64,000 nt of DNA, taken from positions 10,447,407 through 10,511,406 of the forward strand of contig OZ026842.1 in NCBI GenBank assembly GCA_964023205.1. The letters run 5' to 3'. The translations under genes were made by a program, and so were the position numbers. Below, one piece after another: positions 1 to 11,700 of the stretch (positions are counted from its first letter, which is position 1; every line of letters begins with the position of its first letter). The notes under the pieces were generated by a model. That model worked only from the letters and a program-made list of their open reading frames with translations, did not search any database and was not told the origin of the DNA. Origin of the DNA: Lutraria lutraria. Taxonomy: Eukaryota > Mollusca > Bivalvia > Venerida > Mactridae.

Positions 1-110
1 AGCCCTCCATGGATGTGGATTCAGGATTAAGCTAGGGGGTCCGGGGGCATGCTCCCCCGAACATTTTTGAAAATAATGGTGCAATCTGGTGCATTCTAGA
101 CGATTTCAGG
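1..110. repeat. Probable dispersed repeat fragment at window edge
   Basis: The first ~110 bases hold a G-rich then C-rich stretch (gggggtccgggggcatgc, ctcccccgaaca) unlike the AT-rich surroundings. A similar G-rich fragment lies near 20350-20480. It looks like the end of a dispersed repeat cut by the window edge. No coding evidence. Confidence 0.35.
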
Positions 111-1240
111 GTCATTAATGTAGTTCTCAAGAAGTCAGTTTTGGTACCATAAATACATTAATGAAGTAGATTTTTGTGATTTTAAAAAATTCCTGATTTT
201 TTTGTTGTTGTCAGAATCATGTGGATTCAGCCGCGTACTCGCGTATAGGCAGCTACGCGCCTGCATAGGCTACTTAATTTTTACCTAGGCATCATTTACC
301 GAGTCAAATTTTGGTTTTGTGTCCAATACCTGTGAATCACATTTTATACTGAAAATAGAGAAAAGTTGGATGTGGCTTTTATCAAACTATATATACTTAA
401 TCCAGTGTTCATTTGGATTATCAGTGTTCATCTACGGAGCAATATGTTTCGTAGTATAGACACAAGCTTCAGCAAAAAAAAAACTTGTAGCGGAAAGTAT
501 GCACAGGGTCCTGCATTGTCTTTCTATGAGCCTGTTAAATCAAGATGTGGAATTCTATCACGTTGTACTGGCGTATTTTTTATTTTTATCAGTAACTTCG
601 TTGTTTTTTTTTTTTTTTTTTTACTTTTGATGACAGAGAACAGATTAAGGGGATACTGACTAATAATTGTGATCTTCAAACGACTATTTGTTGTTCGCCA
701 ATGCACGTTGATAAGAATATATACGGTACTTATATTAAAGATCGCTAAAGTTTATCGCGGTATACTTGAATTTATTGTGCGCTATCGAACTTGATAAAAG
801 GGCGGATTGAATTTTTATTCAAATCATCCGATAGTTTACATAAAATAAACCTCAAACAAACTTACATTTAAATCATTGTGGTGGTTTATACAGGGTATAA
901 AATATCATACACATTGCGAACTTTTTGTAAGGCGCGAACATTGGAGATATAATATAATTTGACTTGTTTCCAGCACTTAAATATGATGTGTACAAAGTCA
1001 GATCGGCCTTTTAGCTTTAAAATACAATGTAGTTCTGCCATGAATATAACAAACCGAATAGGCTACATGTATTTTAAACGCTTAAATTTTATTATTCTTA
1101 AAAGAATGTCTACCCTATCAGGACACTGAAAACTAAATCATGTTTTTTGTGTGATACTTTATGTTTATTTAAAAAAGAAACATTATTTATCAATAATTTT
1201 TTACTTAGTCTTTTGAGCCAAACGTCGTTTTTTCAATAAA
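111..1240. other. Gene-free AT-rich stretch
   Basis: Short ORFs here (for example 366-659) have no recognisable domain, biased composition and no consistent splice structure. A 20-base poly-T run lies near 603-622. I see no gene. Confidence 0.5.
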
Positions 1241-1249
1241 TTTTCAATT

Positions 1250-1475
1250 ATACACGGCGGCCGATTCACCTAACCAGTATTCCTGGACCGTATTCGACCC
1301 AGTGCTAACTTACCCTTCCAACTTCTCAATCGACATTGTTGTCAAATGTAATGGAAGGGTATGACCTGTCACGTTCGGGAATCAAACCTGGATCGCCGGG
1401 TTTTAAATCCAGCTCTCTGACCACAGGACAATTAAGGGCTTCGGCTACAAGATTTACAGTTTCAGTAAAGGAATA
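1250..1475 (-). repeat. tRNA-derived SINE, reverse copy (family S1)
   Basis: Read on the minus strand, a tRNA-like head with an internal promoter box B lies around 1375-1420, followed by a body containing tacccttcc and a tail related to the copies at 19205-19470 and 37545-37815. The ORFs crossing it on both strands are products of the repeat. Confidence 0.55.
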
Positions 1476-1732
1476 TTTTGTTGAAACAAATGATGGATAC
1501 GAGCAGCTCAAAAATGATTCAATACATATTAACATATACGTTTCTATATGTTCGTGTGCACGTAAGTTTAATTCAAAGGTTACGCTGTTCTTTTACAATG
1601 AACTATTTAGTGGCAAACATAAGGTTTCCACGTGGTTCAGTTTCTCATACGCAAAAGTATTTTTAACTCAAAGTAATGGCTTCCATGCACATACCTCATG
1701 GTTAGGGAATATTAGATGAGACATTTAATAAG

Positions 1733-1908
1733 CAGTAAAACCTGTGTAAAAAGGCGCCCTTGGGAATGACACAATGTGACGTTTATTGACAGGTGACCTT
1801 TATTCGGACGTCATTTGTTCTAAATAATCTATGTCGGTTAATAATTGAATGGCTTTTATTCACAGTATGGCCGTCGTTTGGAGGTGACTGCTAACACAGG
1901 GTTGATTG
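1733..1908. mobile_element. MITE family B copy
   Basis: It starts cagtaaaacctgtg and ends cacagggttgattg, giving imperfect terminal inverted repeats. The internal blocks (tttattgacaggtgacc, gttctaaataatc) recur at 5998-6143, 12815-12988, 49320-49603 and 54925-55202. It is non-coding and too short to be autonomous. The CAGT-type ends suggest mobilisation by a Tc1/mariner-pogo type transposase, which is inference. Confidence 0.6.
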
Positions 1909-1909
1909 T

Positions 1910-3880
1910 AATTAGAAATAGGAAGGGTATTCTGAGCAGTCTTGTACTACTTAATACTTTTAGATGGGTTTGCCCAGTCCGTTCACTGTGCTTAGGGTTC
2001 TGGGTTCAATCCCCAATAGGTTTCAACCTTCCAATTTCCAACTTTAGAAATGATATACATTGTCTACTGAGTTTTAATTTTGTGTATGTTTACCCTTAAT
2101 TACTACCGGGATAATCTCATATGGGCAAGCATTCACTATCTTTAATTGAATATAACTTTTTAAAATACATATGAAAAAAAACTTATATAACAAATGAGGT
2201 AGGTTATTTTAATAAATACATGTAACTGTACGTGTGTCTAAATGAAATATATACATGTTAATGTATTTCACATACAAAAAATTGAAACAACTATTTGAAA
2301 GCCGTCTGCAGTTTCGTTTAATCAATGAACATTCCTATATCAGTTGGTTTTGTTATCTTACCGGAAATGTTAAAAACACAGGAAATAACTTTATAACGTA
2401 TTGTTTGATTAGTCTAATTGCTAACAAGTCACGTAAGGTTACGCTCGATAGAATTTGTTCCAGATTAAATATGATACATTAATTGTATTTTAATAGGGCT
2501 ATTGATAAATCGCAGATATAGGATATGCTAGATGATTTCTTGTATTTGTCTCGTCATGAGATCAAATATAATCAATGAGTTAACAAAAATATTCAGTGCT
2601 GCTGTACATACAATATTTCTCAGGGGAAGAACACGTATACGTGTGAATTAGTTTTTATGACCTACTTACATGTATGTATGTTCTTGTTCTGTAATAATGA
2701 TAAATAATAAACGAATGTGGGGTTATATATTGGTTATATGGTGACCATGGCCGGATTTTCCGTGACTTGAAATCACTTGGCTCAGCACTCATCCACTGAA
2801 CTCATCCAAAGCAAGATTTCGAATAAATATTACATCTCTATTAACCCCAAAAGATCTCAGTTTTTCCAGTCAATACTACCTAGAAAATCCATTACTAATT
2901 CAGTTTCGTATCTTTGCTATCGTACCATGGCGGTTAATTGATAATGGTAATTATGTTATTGATAAGCAATCGATCTTTCCAGGGTATGAGGAATATCACA
3001 ATTAGTGATCTTATTAATTAGCTTGATGTAGTTTTGTTGTCATAATGAATAATTAATTGATAATTACATTTTATAATGCCAACCTTTGGTTCGCGTGTTA
3101 TTGATCGCGATGAGTTACAGAATTGTACGTATTGCTTGTAAATTAATTTACGACCTGAATCGTGAATTTAATCCTGCCTTTGTTACCTTCAAAAGGAAAC
3201 ATAGAAATGTCATCTCCATCAATAATCGCAGACTGATTTTTACACGAAGATTTATTCGTGCATTAGTAACAATGTAGTGATTAATATTCAGTCATGAATC
3301 AATGAAATATATAACAAGAATGTACTAAAAGCAAAGTGAAAATTATATTCTCCATTCCTGGCAGACAAGTTAAGATAAGAAAAGTTCTATTTTGAGTCGG
3401 CAAGATTGCAAAAACAACAACATAAATTCTTTTACACCGACTATAGACATAATTCAACACTTTTTACTTCGATCGGAATCCATGCTGTATGGATAATTAA
3501 AACAATCTATACCTATCTAATTTCCGTAAAAATGGTTCATCTTCATTATATTATGATGCTCTTGGCAACGACGTACGTAATTCAGTGACGTCATTACGTC
3601 ATATTCGGATTACTCGACAATCGTCGTTACGTCTTATGACACACTTAATATTGGACACATTTCGATGGTTTTCTTTTTACTCTAAAACGCGACTTTTTTA
3701 TCAAGAATATTTTAGAGTACGTTTTACAGTCAAAGCTGAAGTAATTGGACTACATGCTGTTATAAAATTATGCTAAACGCCGTTTCTATATATTTATTAA
3801 TTAATTAATGAATGTTACCATACGTTGCGTCCGATTTCCTATGTATTACGACATAAAATTTTATTGACGTTGGGTGACGT
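1910..3880. other. Gene-free stretch upstream of the COMMD2 3' end
   Basis: Only short ORFs without recognisable domains. It is AT-rich with runs such as ttaattaattaatgaatg near 3797. No splice-consistent coding segment was found on either strand. A small SINE-like box B (gggttcaatcccc) lies near 2001-2015. Confidence 0.5.
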
Positions 3881-3900
3881 CAGGCACAGGCACTTGACAC

Positions 3901-3971
3901 AAAATCAAATTTTGGCAATACTTATTACTAGTATTAGATATAAGTAGCCTATATAGCCAAAATTTGATTTT
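3901..3971. repeat. Short inverted repeat (hairpin)
   Basis: A 16-base arm (aaaatcaaattttggc, 3901-3916) is repeated as its exact reverse complement at 3956-3971, separated by 39 bases. It could be the end of a small foldback element. It lies just beyond the predicted COMMD2 polyadenylation site. Confidence 0.6.
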
Positions 3972-4112
3972 ACAGGGGTAGTATTCTTGCGTAAAGTAGC
4001 TCAATATCTGGGACCATTATAATGCTCACAGTCAGTATGTACAGAAAATAGCTCAGAATATGTGAATAGAGAAAATAACACAACATAAAAAACGTACTGA
4101 ATATTTCAACAT

Positions 4113-4118
4113 TTTATT
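4113..4118 (-). terminator. Candidate COMMD2 polyadenylation signal
   Basis: On the minus strand this reads AATAAA, about 610 bases downstream of the COMMD2 stop codon. Other AATAAA-like hexamers exist in this AT-rich region, so the choice is tentative. Confidence 0.35.
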
Positions 4119-4730
4119 GACTTCACATATAAGACAAATTAGACAAATACAATATTGCAAAAAAGAACATACACATAAACATACAAATTCATGTAACATT
4201 CAAACTGTTCTACTGGTGTATAGATCTAGACATGATATACCCTAATATAACATAAAATTTAACTTTATTTTGATATAATGCACACCCCATTATACTAACC
4301 GAATATTTTCATTATTGCTGTATATGCAAATGAAACAATTCAGATATTGGTCTTATATTCAAACATGGCAGAGTTAGTTTATTCTGACAGTCAGGAGCAT
4401 GTAAATAATGATTCTACTTCAACTAACAAATTATCTGAAAATACAAGAGGAATCAGACATGTTAAAATAGATGTGTATCACAGTCTATAGCTTTAATATT
4501 TATATCTGTCACAAATAAAGTACTGATCAGTAAAACAGTGTAATCACATATCATTTCAAGCATTAACTGAGTTAAAAATATACATCATAAGGCCTGAAAA
4601 AAAGATGAACATAACTATTCGTTTAAAAAGCACTTTCCAGCAAGTTCCTAATCACTTTCTTTAAATTAGTGACATTGTTTTTATAATTACTTTCTATAGT
4701 GACAAATGTTTTCAATCAAGACAACATTGT

Positions 4731-7605
4731 TTATTTGATATTTCTAACAATTCTTCTACAATAAGGTGATTTCATTTCTTTGAGTGCTTCTTCTAACACG
4801 CTGGTAAGATGTACCAGGTTAACAGGATCAGTTTGTAACACTTGTGTAGAAGTAGTAGCCCCTTCTTGAGTGTGAAGTTTCATTGTTACGGTAGGGGTCA
4901 CTTGATGACGAAGCGATCTACTGGCAAGCTGAAATCACAAAATACAGTAAACATTTAAATCATGTTGAACAATATTTTTAGAATCCTAATAAATAATTCA
5001 AATGTACTTAACAGATGACTTTTGACTTATTTTTATTTTAACTCCAAAATTCCTGCCATTTTAATTTGATATATATATTGATAACAAAAAAAACCAAGAG
5101 TGCTGCGAGCAGTGCCAACTGTGAAATCTATCTACCTATGAAGTTTCATGTTGCAACCTCTTATAAGTTCTGAGATATGAGCTACATTAAAGATTTTGCA
5201 AGACGCAGACGACAAAGTAATCAAAACAGCTTGACTTTATCTTCAAAAACAGATGAGCTAAAAATCAAGGATTGATATGCTGTAATTATTTACTAGATGT
5301 ATACAAAAATAAAATATCTCCCTTCATTGTAATGGTGACAGGACAATCCCAAAATAACATTGTTAGTACCATTTAACAATGAACTTATTCTTTACCTCAA
5401 CATCAAATCTCCATTCTAAATTATGATAATGTGGTAGTTCCATAGACATTTGATTTAGAATTGCTCGTACTTCTTTTCTATGTTCTAGATATAATTGTAA
5501 TAATGATTGTCTTATATCTTCATTGAATCCAAGTGTCATGATAGAATCCTGAAAATCAATCTCACTTATCTGAAATAAAAAGTAAAATAACATCTATGAG
5601 AGGCTTACAAAACTACATGATCTTCATTATTCAAAGGATTCCAGACCATGATAAAAGCATTCATTAATTTTTAAGTTTTAAACTCTTGTTTAGTTTCATT
5701 GAATATGTAGAATGAATAATTCATAAATCATTCACCATCAGCATTTTTGAGATGTGTTATTTTTGAAATTTGTAAACAAGAAATAAAAAATGTTTGCAAT
5801 CATAGAAAAGGGAGAGTACAGTACTAGTTGGTTATATTACCTCCCTTTATAATATAAAGTCAGATATAACTGACCCGGTCGAATGTGAATATTTAATTAA
5901 TAATGTTTGAATGTCACAATTAAAGATGGATCAGCTACATGTGTACCTCTAATTTTTGTTCATAGTAATTAAAAGTTTATATTATGGTCTGTTATCCTTT
6001 TATATTGTTGGCCTTTATTGATAGGTAGCCTTTACTTGGAGGTCATTTTGTTCTAAATAATCTATGACAGTTTTTAGAAGAATGGCCTTTATTCACATGG
6101 TGGCCTTTCCTCAGAGGTGGCTGCTAACAAAGGTTTGACTCTACATAATTTAATTCCAGACATAAATAATCAATTTATCAGGCAAATAAGGGAACTAATC
6201 AACACAAATGGATTTGAACAGAAAAAACATTGTTATTTCCCTTGATATTTACCATTAATTTTGAACTTTCGGTCAGCAAATACATCAAACCTTCAACACC
6301 ATTTTGTACAGTTTCTGCTGATACACCCAACTTCTCTAAAATACAAAAAAAAAATTTAAGCATTGAAATGTACAGCAAGAAAGACCATGCAATAACATCC
6401 ATTTGATTGATATAATACCGTTACACTTTTTTTTATCTGAATTCAAGTCATACTCAAAGATAATTATTTGCATGCTTTCAATCATCTATACAGAAACATA
6501 TTAAGCAATTACAGAGTAGCAACAACAAACATTCTAATTCAATCAATATTACTGTATCAACTTTTCAATTATGATCCATTTTGCTTCTCAAGTATACTAA
6601 CATTATGAATAACTTAAGTAATGGTGAGTAATCAATGTTATATTTTTATCTGACAAAATAATACCTTAATTGTGTGTATTTGTTTATCAAGTCCATTTCA
6701 ACATGGCTATAAATCATATTCCTAGCCTTGTAATAAAAGTAACATGAAAATCTAGTGAATTTATTTTTATTTCATATAAATATTAGAATGTTTAACAGAA
6801 ACACAGCTGAATGTTAGTTAATATAAATAGAAGTTTACTAGAAGGACTACTTAAAATACATACGGGCTGCTCCCTGGTATACTTTGGTATTTGCACCTTT
6901 CTTTATAAACCCAATACTAATTTTACAGAATTCCTGCAGAACTGAAAACAAACAAAAATCAGATTTAAAACACAGACTCTTGACAATCATGCACAATTAT
7001 AATAAATAAGAAATTGTCAATAAAGATCACTTGTCTACATAAATGTTGTGTGCTCCATTTGTATCACTCACCACTTTGGTGTAAAGGGTGCCGCAGTGTA
7101 AATTCATTCCCAACAATGATATTTCGTTGGGGATTACTCAGCCAAATCATGAAAATGTAAAACCTTTCCAACACTTGACTTTTTTTATCCTTGTGCATTT
7201 GTACTTGGAAGATGGAAATCACCAAGTCTAAATTGTCTGGATATTTATCTCTAGAGTACAATTATTTGGACTAATTCTTACAAAAACATGCAGACAATAC
7301 ATTTTCGTTACAACTTACACATCTAAATAAAATCATTCCCTGAACTTGGCATAATACCTAATAAATAATTAATGGCTTGTTTATACTTAACACCTTAAGA
7401 ATATGATAAATAATTGTAAAGACTCCTTTATCTGTTTATTCTCGAAACCTAACCATTTTAGTAGTGAATGATTCCTATTTTCTAAGCAACTGTCATCGCG
7501 AAAACGGATAACATTCAAGAATCATAGTGCTACAGTACCTGAAATTTCGATGTCAGTTAGAAATGACAGATGCTTTTTGTGTTTGTCATCAAACATCAAC
7601 AACAT
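4731..7605 (-). CDS. COMMD2: COMM domain-containing protein 2, five coding exons
   Basis: Coding exons on the minus strand are 7605-7539, 6941-6864, 6335-6253, 5569-5396 and 4928-4731 (stop TAA 4733-4731). All junctions are GT/AG and phases agree; the total is 600 nt, 199 aa, equal to human COMMD2 as I know it. Recognisable blocks are the start MLLMFDDKHKKHLSFL, the helical GVEGLMYLLTESSKLM, HNLEWRFDVELASRSLR leading into the C-terminal COMM domain (about residues 120-195), VLQTDPVNLVHL, and the end YCRRIVRNIK. COMMD proteins hetero-oligomerise with CCDC22 and CCDC93 in endosomal cargo recycling and influence NF-kB turnover; this is family knowledge. The exon 3 acceptor has two adjacent AG choices differing by two bases; only the one at 6335 keeps frame. 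Family assignment is very secure; exact exon edges are by eye. Confidence 0.95.
5095..5235 (-). repeat. Dispersed repeat fragment, family R1, reverse
   Basis: In the COMMD2 intron 4 region. Its reverse complement contains tagctcatatctcagaac and catgaaacttcataggt, matching the elements at 9130-9490 and 26625-26815. Non-coding. Confidence 0.55.
5998..6143. mobile_element. MITE family B copy, left-truncated
   Basis: Contains gttctaaataatctatga and the right terminus aggtttgact. The left terminal repeat is missing. It lies in a COMMD2 intron. Confidence 0.5.
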
Positions 7606-8713
7606 CTTTGCTCGAAGTAGTTAATTTCTTCCTTGAAATGTATTTTTGTACAAATTCACACACCCCGGAAGTTTACAAATTTTGCTTACAGCGGTATAAC
7701 ACGACTGAATACTGTGTTTGCGGGTACTGAGGGAATTAACTTTTGAACGTAGTTTACTTTCATTTTTCTATTTTACCATTTTCAGTGAATAGTTTTTACG
7801 TAACAACAATGCAAAAATATAAAATACCAACCATCAACAGGTCCTTCTTTAATATTATTTTTGACCCGCACATTATCTACAGTACGCCGCAGACAGAGAG
7901 CGGTAACGTCTCTTTCGTTGAAAATGAAAAGGTAAACAAACATTGACGTTGAATTTCTTCATCCATTGAATTGACACACCAATGCAAGTTTTTAATTACG
8001 TTGATTAGAACAAGCTGTTCGATAATTAACCAGCATCTACCTTTAAATCAATTGGCTCAACGATGCGAATCCATCGTCCAAACTTGTTTAAACTTGCACC
8101 AATTTCAATTTGAACATGTTATTTCGTCTACTTTCACCTTCATATAATTTCATCTATAACAGTAACCAATTTGTTTTTTATTAATTATATAATATGGAAT
8201 GGATGAGATCATCAGGTTTGTAGTTATATTTCTCTATTTGCATTGGTTATTCTCTTCAACCAGCCGCCATACAATTATCACTATTAATGTGAATAATGAC
8301 AATACTGTTCATTGTTTTTCTTAATTATGATAGCAGTGTGGTATACAGTATAGCATTTGTATTTATAAATTAACTGTAATATAAACAGTCTGATTAGCTA
8401 GCTCAGTTGGTTGAGCATCTGACATGCAAGCAGGAGGTAGCAGATTCGACCCTAGCCCTAGTCCCTACTAATTTGGCTTTTTGGTTGGTCGATAGTCGTT
8501 AAAGAATTCGGAAGGGCCATCCTCTCATTGCAGGACGGGGCCAAGGTGAAAAAGTAGCTCGTTGTCACAAACACGTTGGACTAGTTCAACTTCAACCCCG
8601 CATCGGTTACATTATTTCCCTCTCTATTACAATTTTCAGTTAATTAAACTGATGAAATGTAAATAAGTATGACTTGTAATTTGATTAATGTATCTATGCC
8701 ATATATTTTTCAG
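7606..8713. promoter_or_regulatory. Shared 5' region between divergent COMMD2 and CEP63-like genes
   Basis: The COMMD2 start codon (7605, minus) and the first 5'-UTR-containing exon recognised for the plus-strand gene (8714) are divergent and 1.1 kb apart. A possible non-coding first exon of the plus gene could end at the donor-like AAAAG|GTAAAC near 7930; this is a guess. The region includes a SINE (8390-8600). A bidirectional promoter is inferred from layout only; no TATA box or CpG-rich core is obvious. Confidence 0.4.
8390..8605 (+). repeat. tRNA-derived SINE (tRNA-Ala-like head)
   Basis: The head reads tagctcagttggttgagc (box A) followed by an anticodon region around tgcaagc and a box B gattcgaccct. 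A non-tRNA body (attgcaggacggggcc) follows. Two partial heads of the same type lie at 8940-9010 and 9540-9600. The acceptor stem does not pair well, so this is a SINE rather than a tRNA gene. Confidence 0.6.
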
Positions 8714-8778
8714 AATGCCGAGAAATATATAAGAAAATACTTTGTTCAAAGTCTTCAATTGATGGAACTTTAAACGCA
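8714..8778 (+). other. 5' UTR part of first recognised CEP63-like exon, with a short uORF
   Basis: The exon follows the acceptor ttttcag and precedes the start codon at 8779. An upstream ATG at 8715 opens a 5-codon uORF that ends at TAA (8730-8732). The main reading frame is also open back to the acceptor, so a longer N-terminus from an unseen upstream exon cannot be excluded. Confidence 0.4.
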
Positions 8779-11700
8779 ATGGACACACCAGTGTCATGTT
8801 TGTGGTCAGAGCTCCAGAAGGAAAATAAGTAAGTTTACATCATTGTGAATCATCATTATAACATTAAATGTATATTTGTACTGTGGCAGTATTGTATACA
8901 GTTTTGGTATAAATGAATTGGCTGTGATATTAACCAGCCCAATTTGCACAGTTGAACAAATCGTAGAGCATCTGACTTGCAAGCAGGAGGTTGCGGGCTC
9001 GAGCCCTTCATTGGAATTTGGATACATTTTTTCCTCCTTTTACATTATGTGCTGTATGAAATCCTGCGCTTGAGTGAAACAAAGGCTGGGTTAGTCTATA
9101 ATGTCTGTTGAAAAGAAAAGTGGAATGTAGCTGTTTTTTAGCTTGGCTGTTCTCAAAGAAAAAGTTGAGCTATTGTGAGCACTGCGTAGTCTTCATCTGT
9201 GCAAAAACTTGAATGTAGCCCATAACTCTGAAGCTCTGCTTAGTCTTCATCTGTGCAAAAACTTGAATGTAGCCCATAACTCTGAAGCACTGCGTAGTCT
9301 TTATCTGCGCAAAAACTTGAATGTAGGTCATAACTCTGAAGCACTGCGTAGTCTTCGTCTGTGCAAAAACCTGGATGTAGCTCATGACTCGGAAGCTGTT
9401 AAAGGTAGCAACATGAAACTTCATAGGTGGACAGATCTCACTGAGGCACTGAACAGCTGAGCATTGGCACCCGCTTGTGAGGCTCTTGTTATGACTTGTA
9501 TATACATAGTACTTGTATTAATAAATTGTATGTGATATTAACCAGTTCAATTAGCTTTGTTGGTAGAGCATCTGATTTGCAAGCATCGGGTACTTTGCTT
9601 TTCTTCCTACTATTACAAAAACTTGAAAGCTTGTTAACTTAATATGATTTCAGATTTCCTAAGGGAGCGTTGACTGTAAATTGTGAACAAGAATTACAAG
9701 AACTTATGAAACAGATTGATAAACTGGTAGCATCTAAGAAAAAAGAATGGGAGAGAGAAAAGGAAGGGCTAAAGTCAAGATTAGGCGTCAGGGAGAAAGA
9801 GTGTCAGATGTCTAAGTCTACACTGGAACAAAAACATAAGGAAGTAAGTCTGAGTATGCTGTAATATAATATGATTCCAGGGCCTTTTTTCCAAAAATTG
9901 GGAAGTGGCCTTAGCCTTTCATTTTGGGAAGTTCTAGCACGATATTTGGCCAAATTTTGAGGAGGTTAGACTACTGAGTTCGAATAGCATTGTATTTTTG
10001 GGAATTTCTTGCCTAAAATTGGGGAAAAAAACCAGCCTTTTTGCAATTGGGCAGTCACCGAATTTCGGCCTCTGTTTTAGAAGGAAAAAAAGCCATGGAT
10101 TCATTATGGATGACTCATCACTACATTAATCTTATTTCCTAAATATGTGCCAAATTATTGTTATTAACTTAAGACATCTGTGTTTAGCAATTTGTACACT
10201 TGTATCACAATATTGAGCACTACTTGTTAGCTATGGATTATCTAAAACCAAGGATTATCCAAATTGAGTTGTGGTTTCCAGTCATTTTGAATAAATGGTG
10301 TTCAACTGCATTTGCTGTTCACTAATTCCCATAACTGACATATGTGTGTCCTTAGATTACAACAATTGAAAAGTTATAATTATCTTGCTAAAAGTACAGA
10401 ATGATGCAGCTAATGGTAATTGATCATGAAATTACAGGTGTATGGTATACATGTATGTCAAAGATTATAACTAAGATTTTGTCTTGAAGTTATTTGTTTT
10501 TATTTTTGTTACAGATTGGTCAGTTAAGACAACAACTAGATAGTTCAGATAAGAAACAGAGAGATATTGTCGTACAATATGAAGCACAGGTGTCTCAACT
10601 TAGAACTGAGGTATGAGCTTAGATGTATCATTGTCATACATGTTATCTATAGTTCACTTTTCATGTACAGTACAACCTCTCCAAAGCGGCCCTCTCTTGA
10701 GCAACAACCACCCTCTTTACAAACAGCATGATTTTGCTATTTATTTAAGCTCCCTAGAGCAACAACATCTCAACAATAGCATACTCTTAATTGCTACTCT
10801 TAATAAAAAAAATAAAACCAAAATATTAGCCACGTTTTAAAATCAGATATTGTCCTGAAGTGATGTATTTCTTTCCATAATACTAAGGTACGTATCAAAA
10901 TTATTTCTGTTATTAACATGGCCTTTAAGTTTCATGGGTAAAGTTTAGGTATACTGGTTTGTTTTGATGTCTTAAAAAATGCTGAATAATTTATATATAT
11001 TATGTGACTAATATTTGATTGAAAGTATTTATTTTAATCACATGTGTTTATAGGTGCAAAACTTGAGGAGAGAATATGAGAGATTACATAAAAGACATTC
11101 AAAGCAGAAGAAAGAATCAGAGAAAGAGAAAGAAAAATCAGTTCTAGAGAAACAAGATGATATGCAGGAAATACAAAGACTGGTGAAGAAAGTGGAGGTT
11201 TGTAGTTATGTAACTGATGGCGATAATAATTGTTAACTTTAGAATAAAGTCAGCTTTACGTTATGCAAATGGCATTTATAAGGCTTAAATTAAAATTAAG
11301 CTTGTTTGCCCTTTACTGACTGACCCGAAAAAATCTTGCCTACTCAAAACATGTTATTGCAAAATCTGGGTGAACTTTATTTTTATACTTTGGAAAATAA
11401 ACATGTACTCAGTGCTTTCGATAAACATTTGAAGTAGGTATCATTTGAAGTAATGAATGAAAACAATAATGTGTGTTAAGGCACTGAGTACATGTTTATG
11501 GTTGATTAAAGCACACAATAAATGGTTGTATGGTTGCAGAATACATAAAATTAGTATAGAATGCTTTAAGATAGAAGTGTAATTTCATGCTAGGTAAAAG
11601 TCAAATTCAGAAATAAAATAAAATGATTTTCCTACCTATCGACCCTCTTCTAAAATTCAGGGTCGGTAAAGGGCAAACAAACATATTTTTAATTTAGGCC

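Noticed and set aside
366..659. 97-codon ORF at the left end
   Set aside because: Low complexity with a poly-Phe run from poly-T and no domain or splice support.
7743..7946. 67-codon ORF as an upstream coding exon of the CEP63-like gene
   Set aside because: Joining its donor-like end near 7930 to the exon at 8714 in that frame meets a stop before the conserved N-terminus; at most it is a non-coding first exon.
8400..8460. tRNA-Ala-like sequence as a functional tRNA gene
   Set aside because: Box A and box B are present but the acceptor stem does not pair and a SINE body follows; partial copies of the same head lie nearby.
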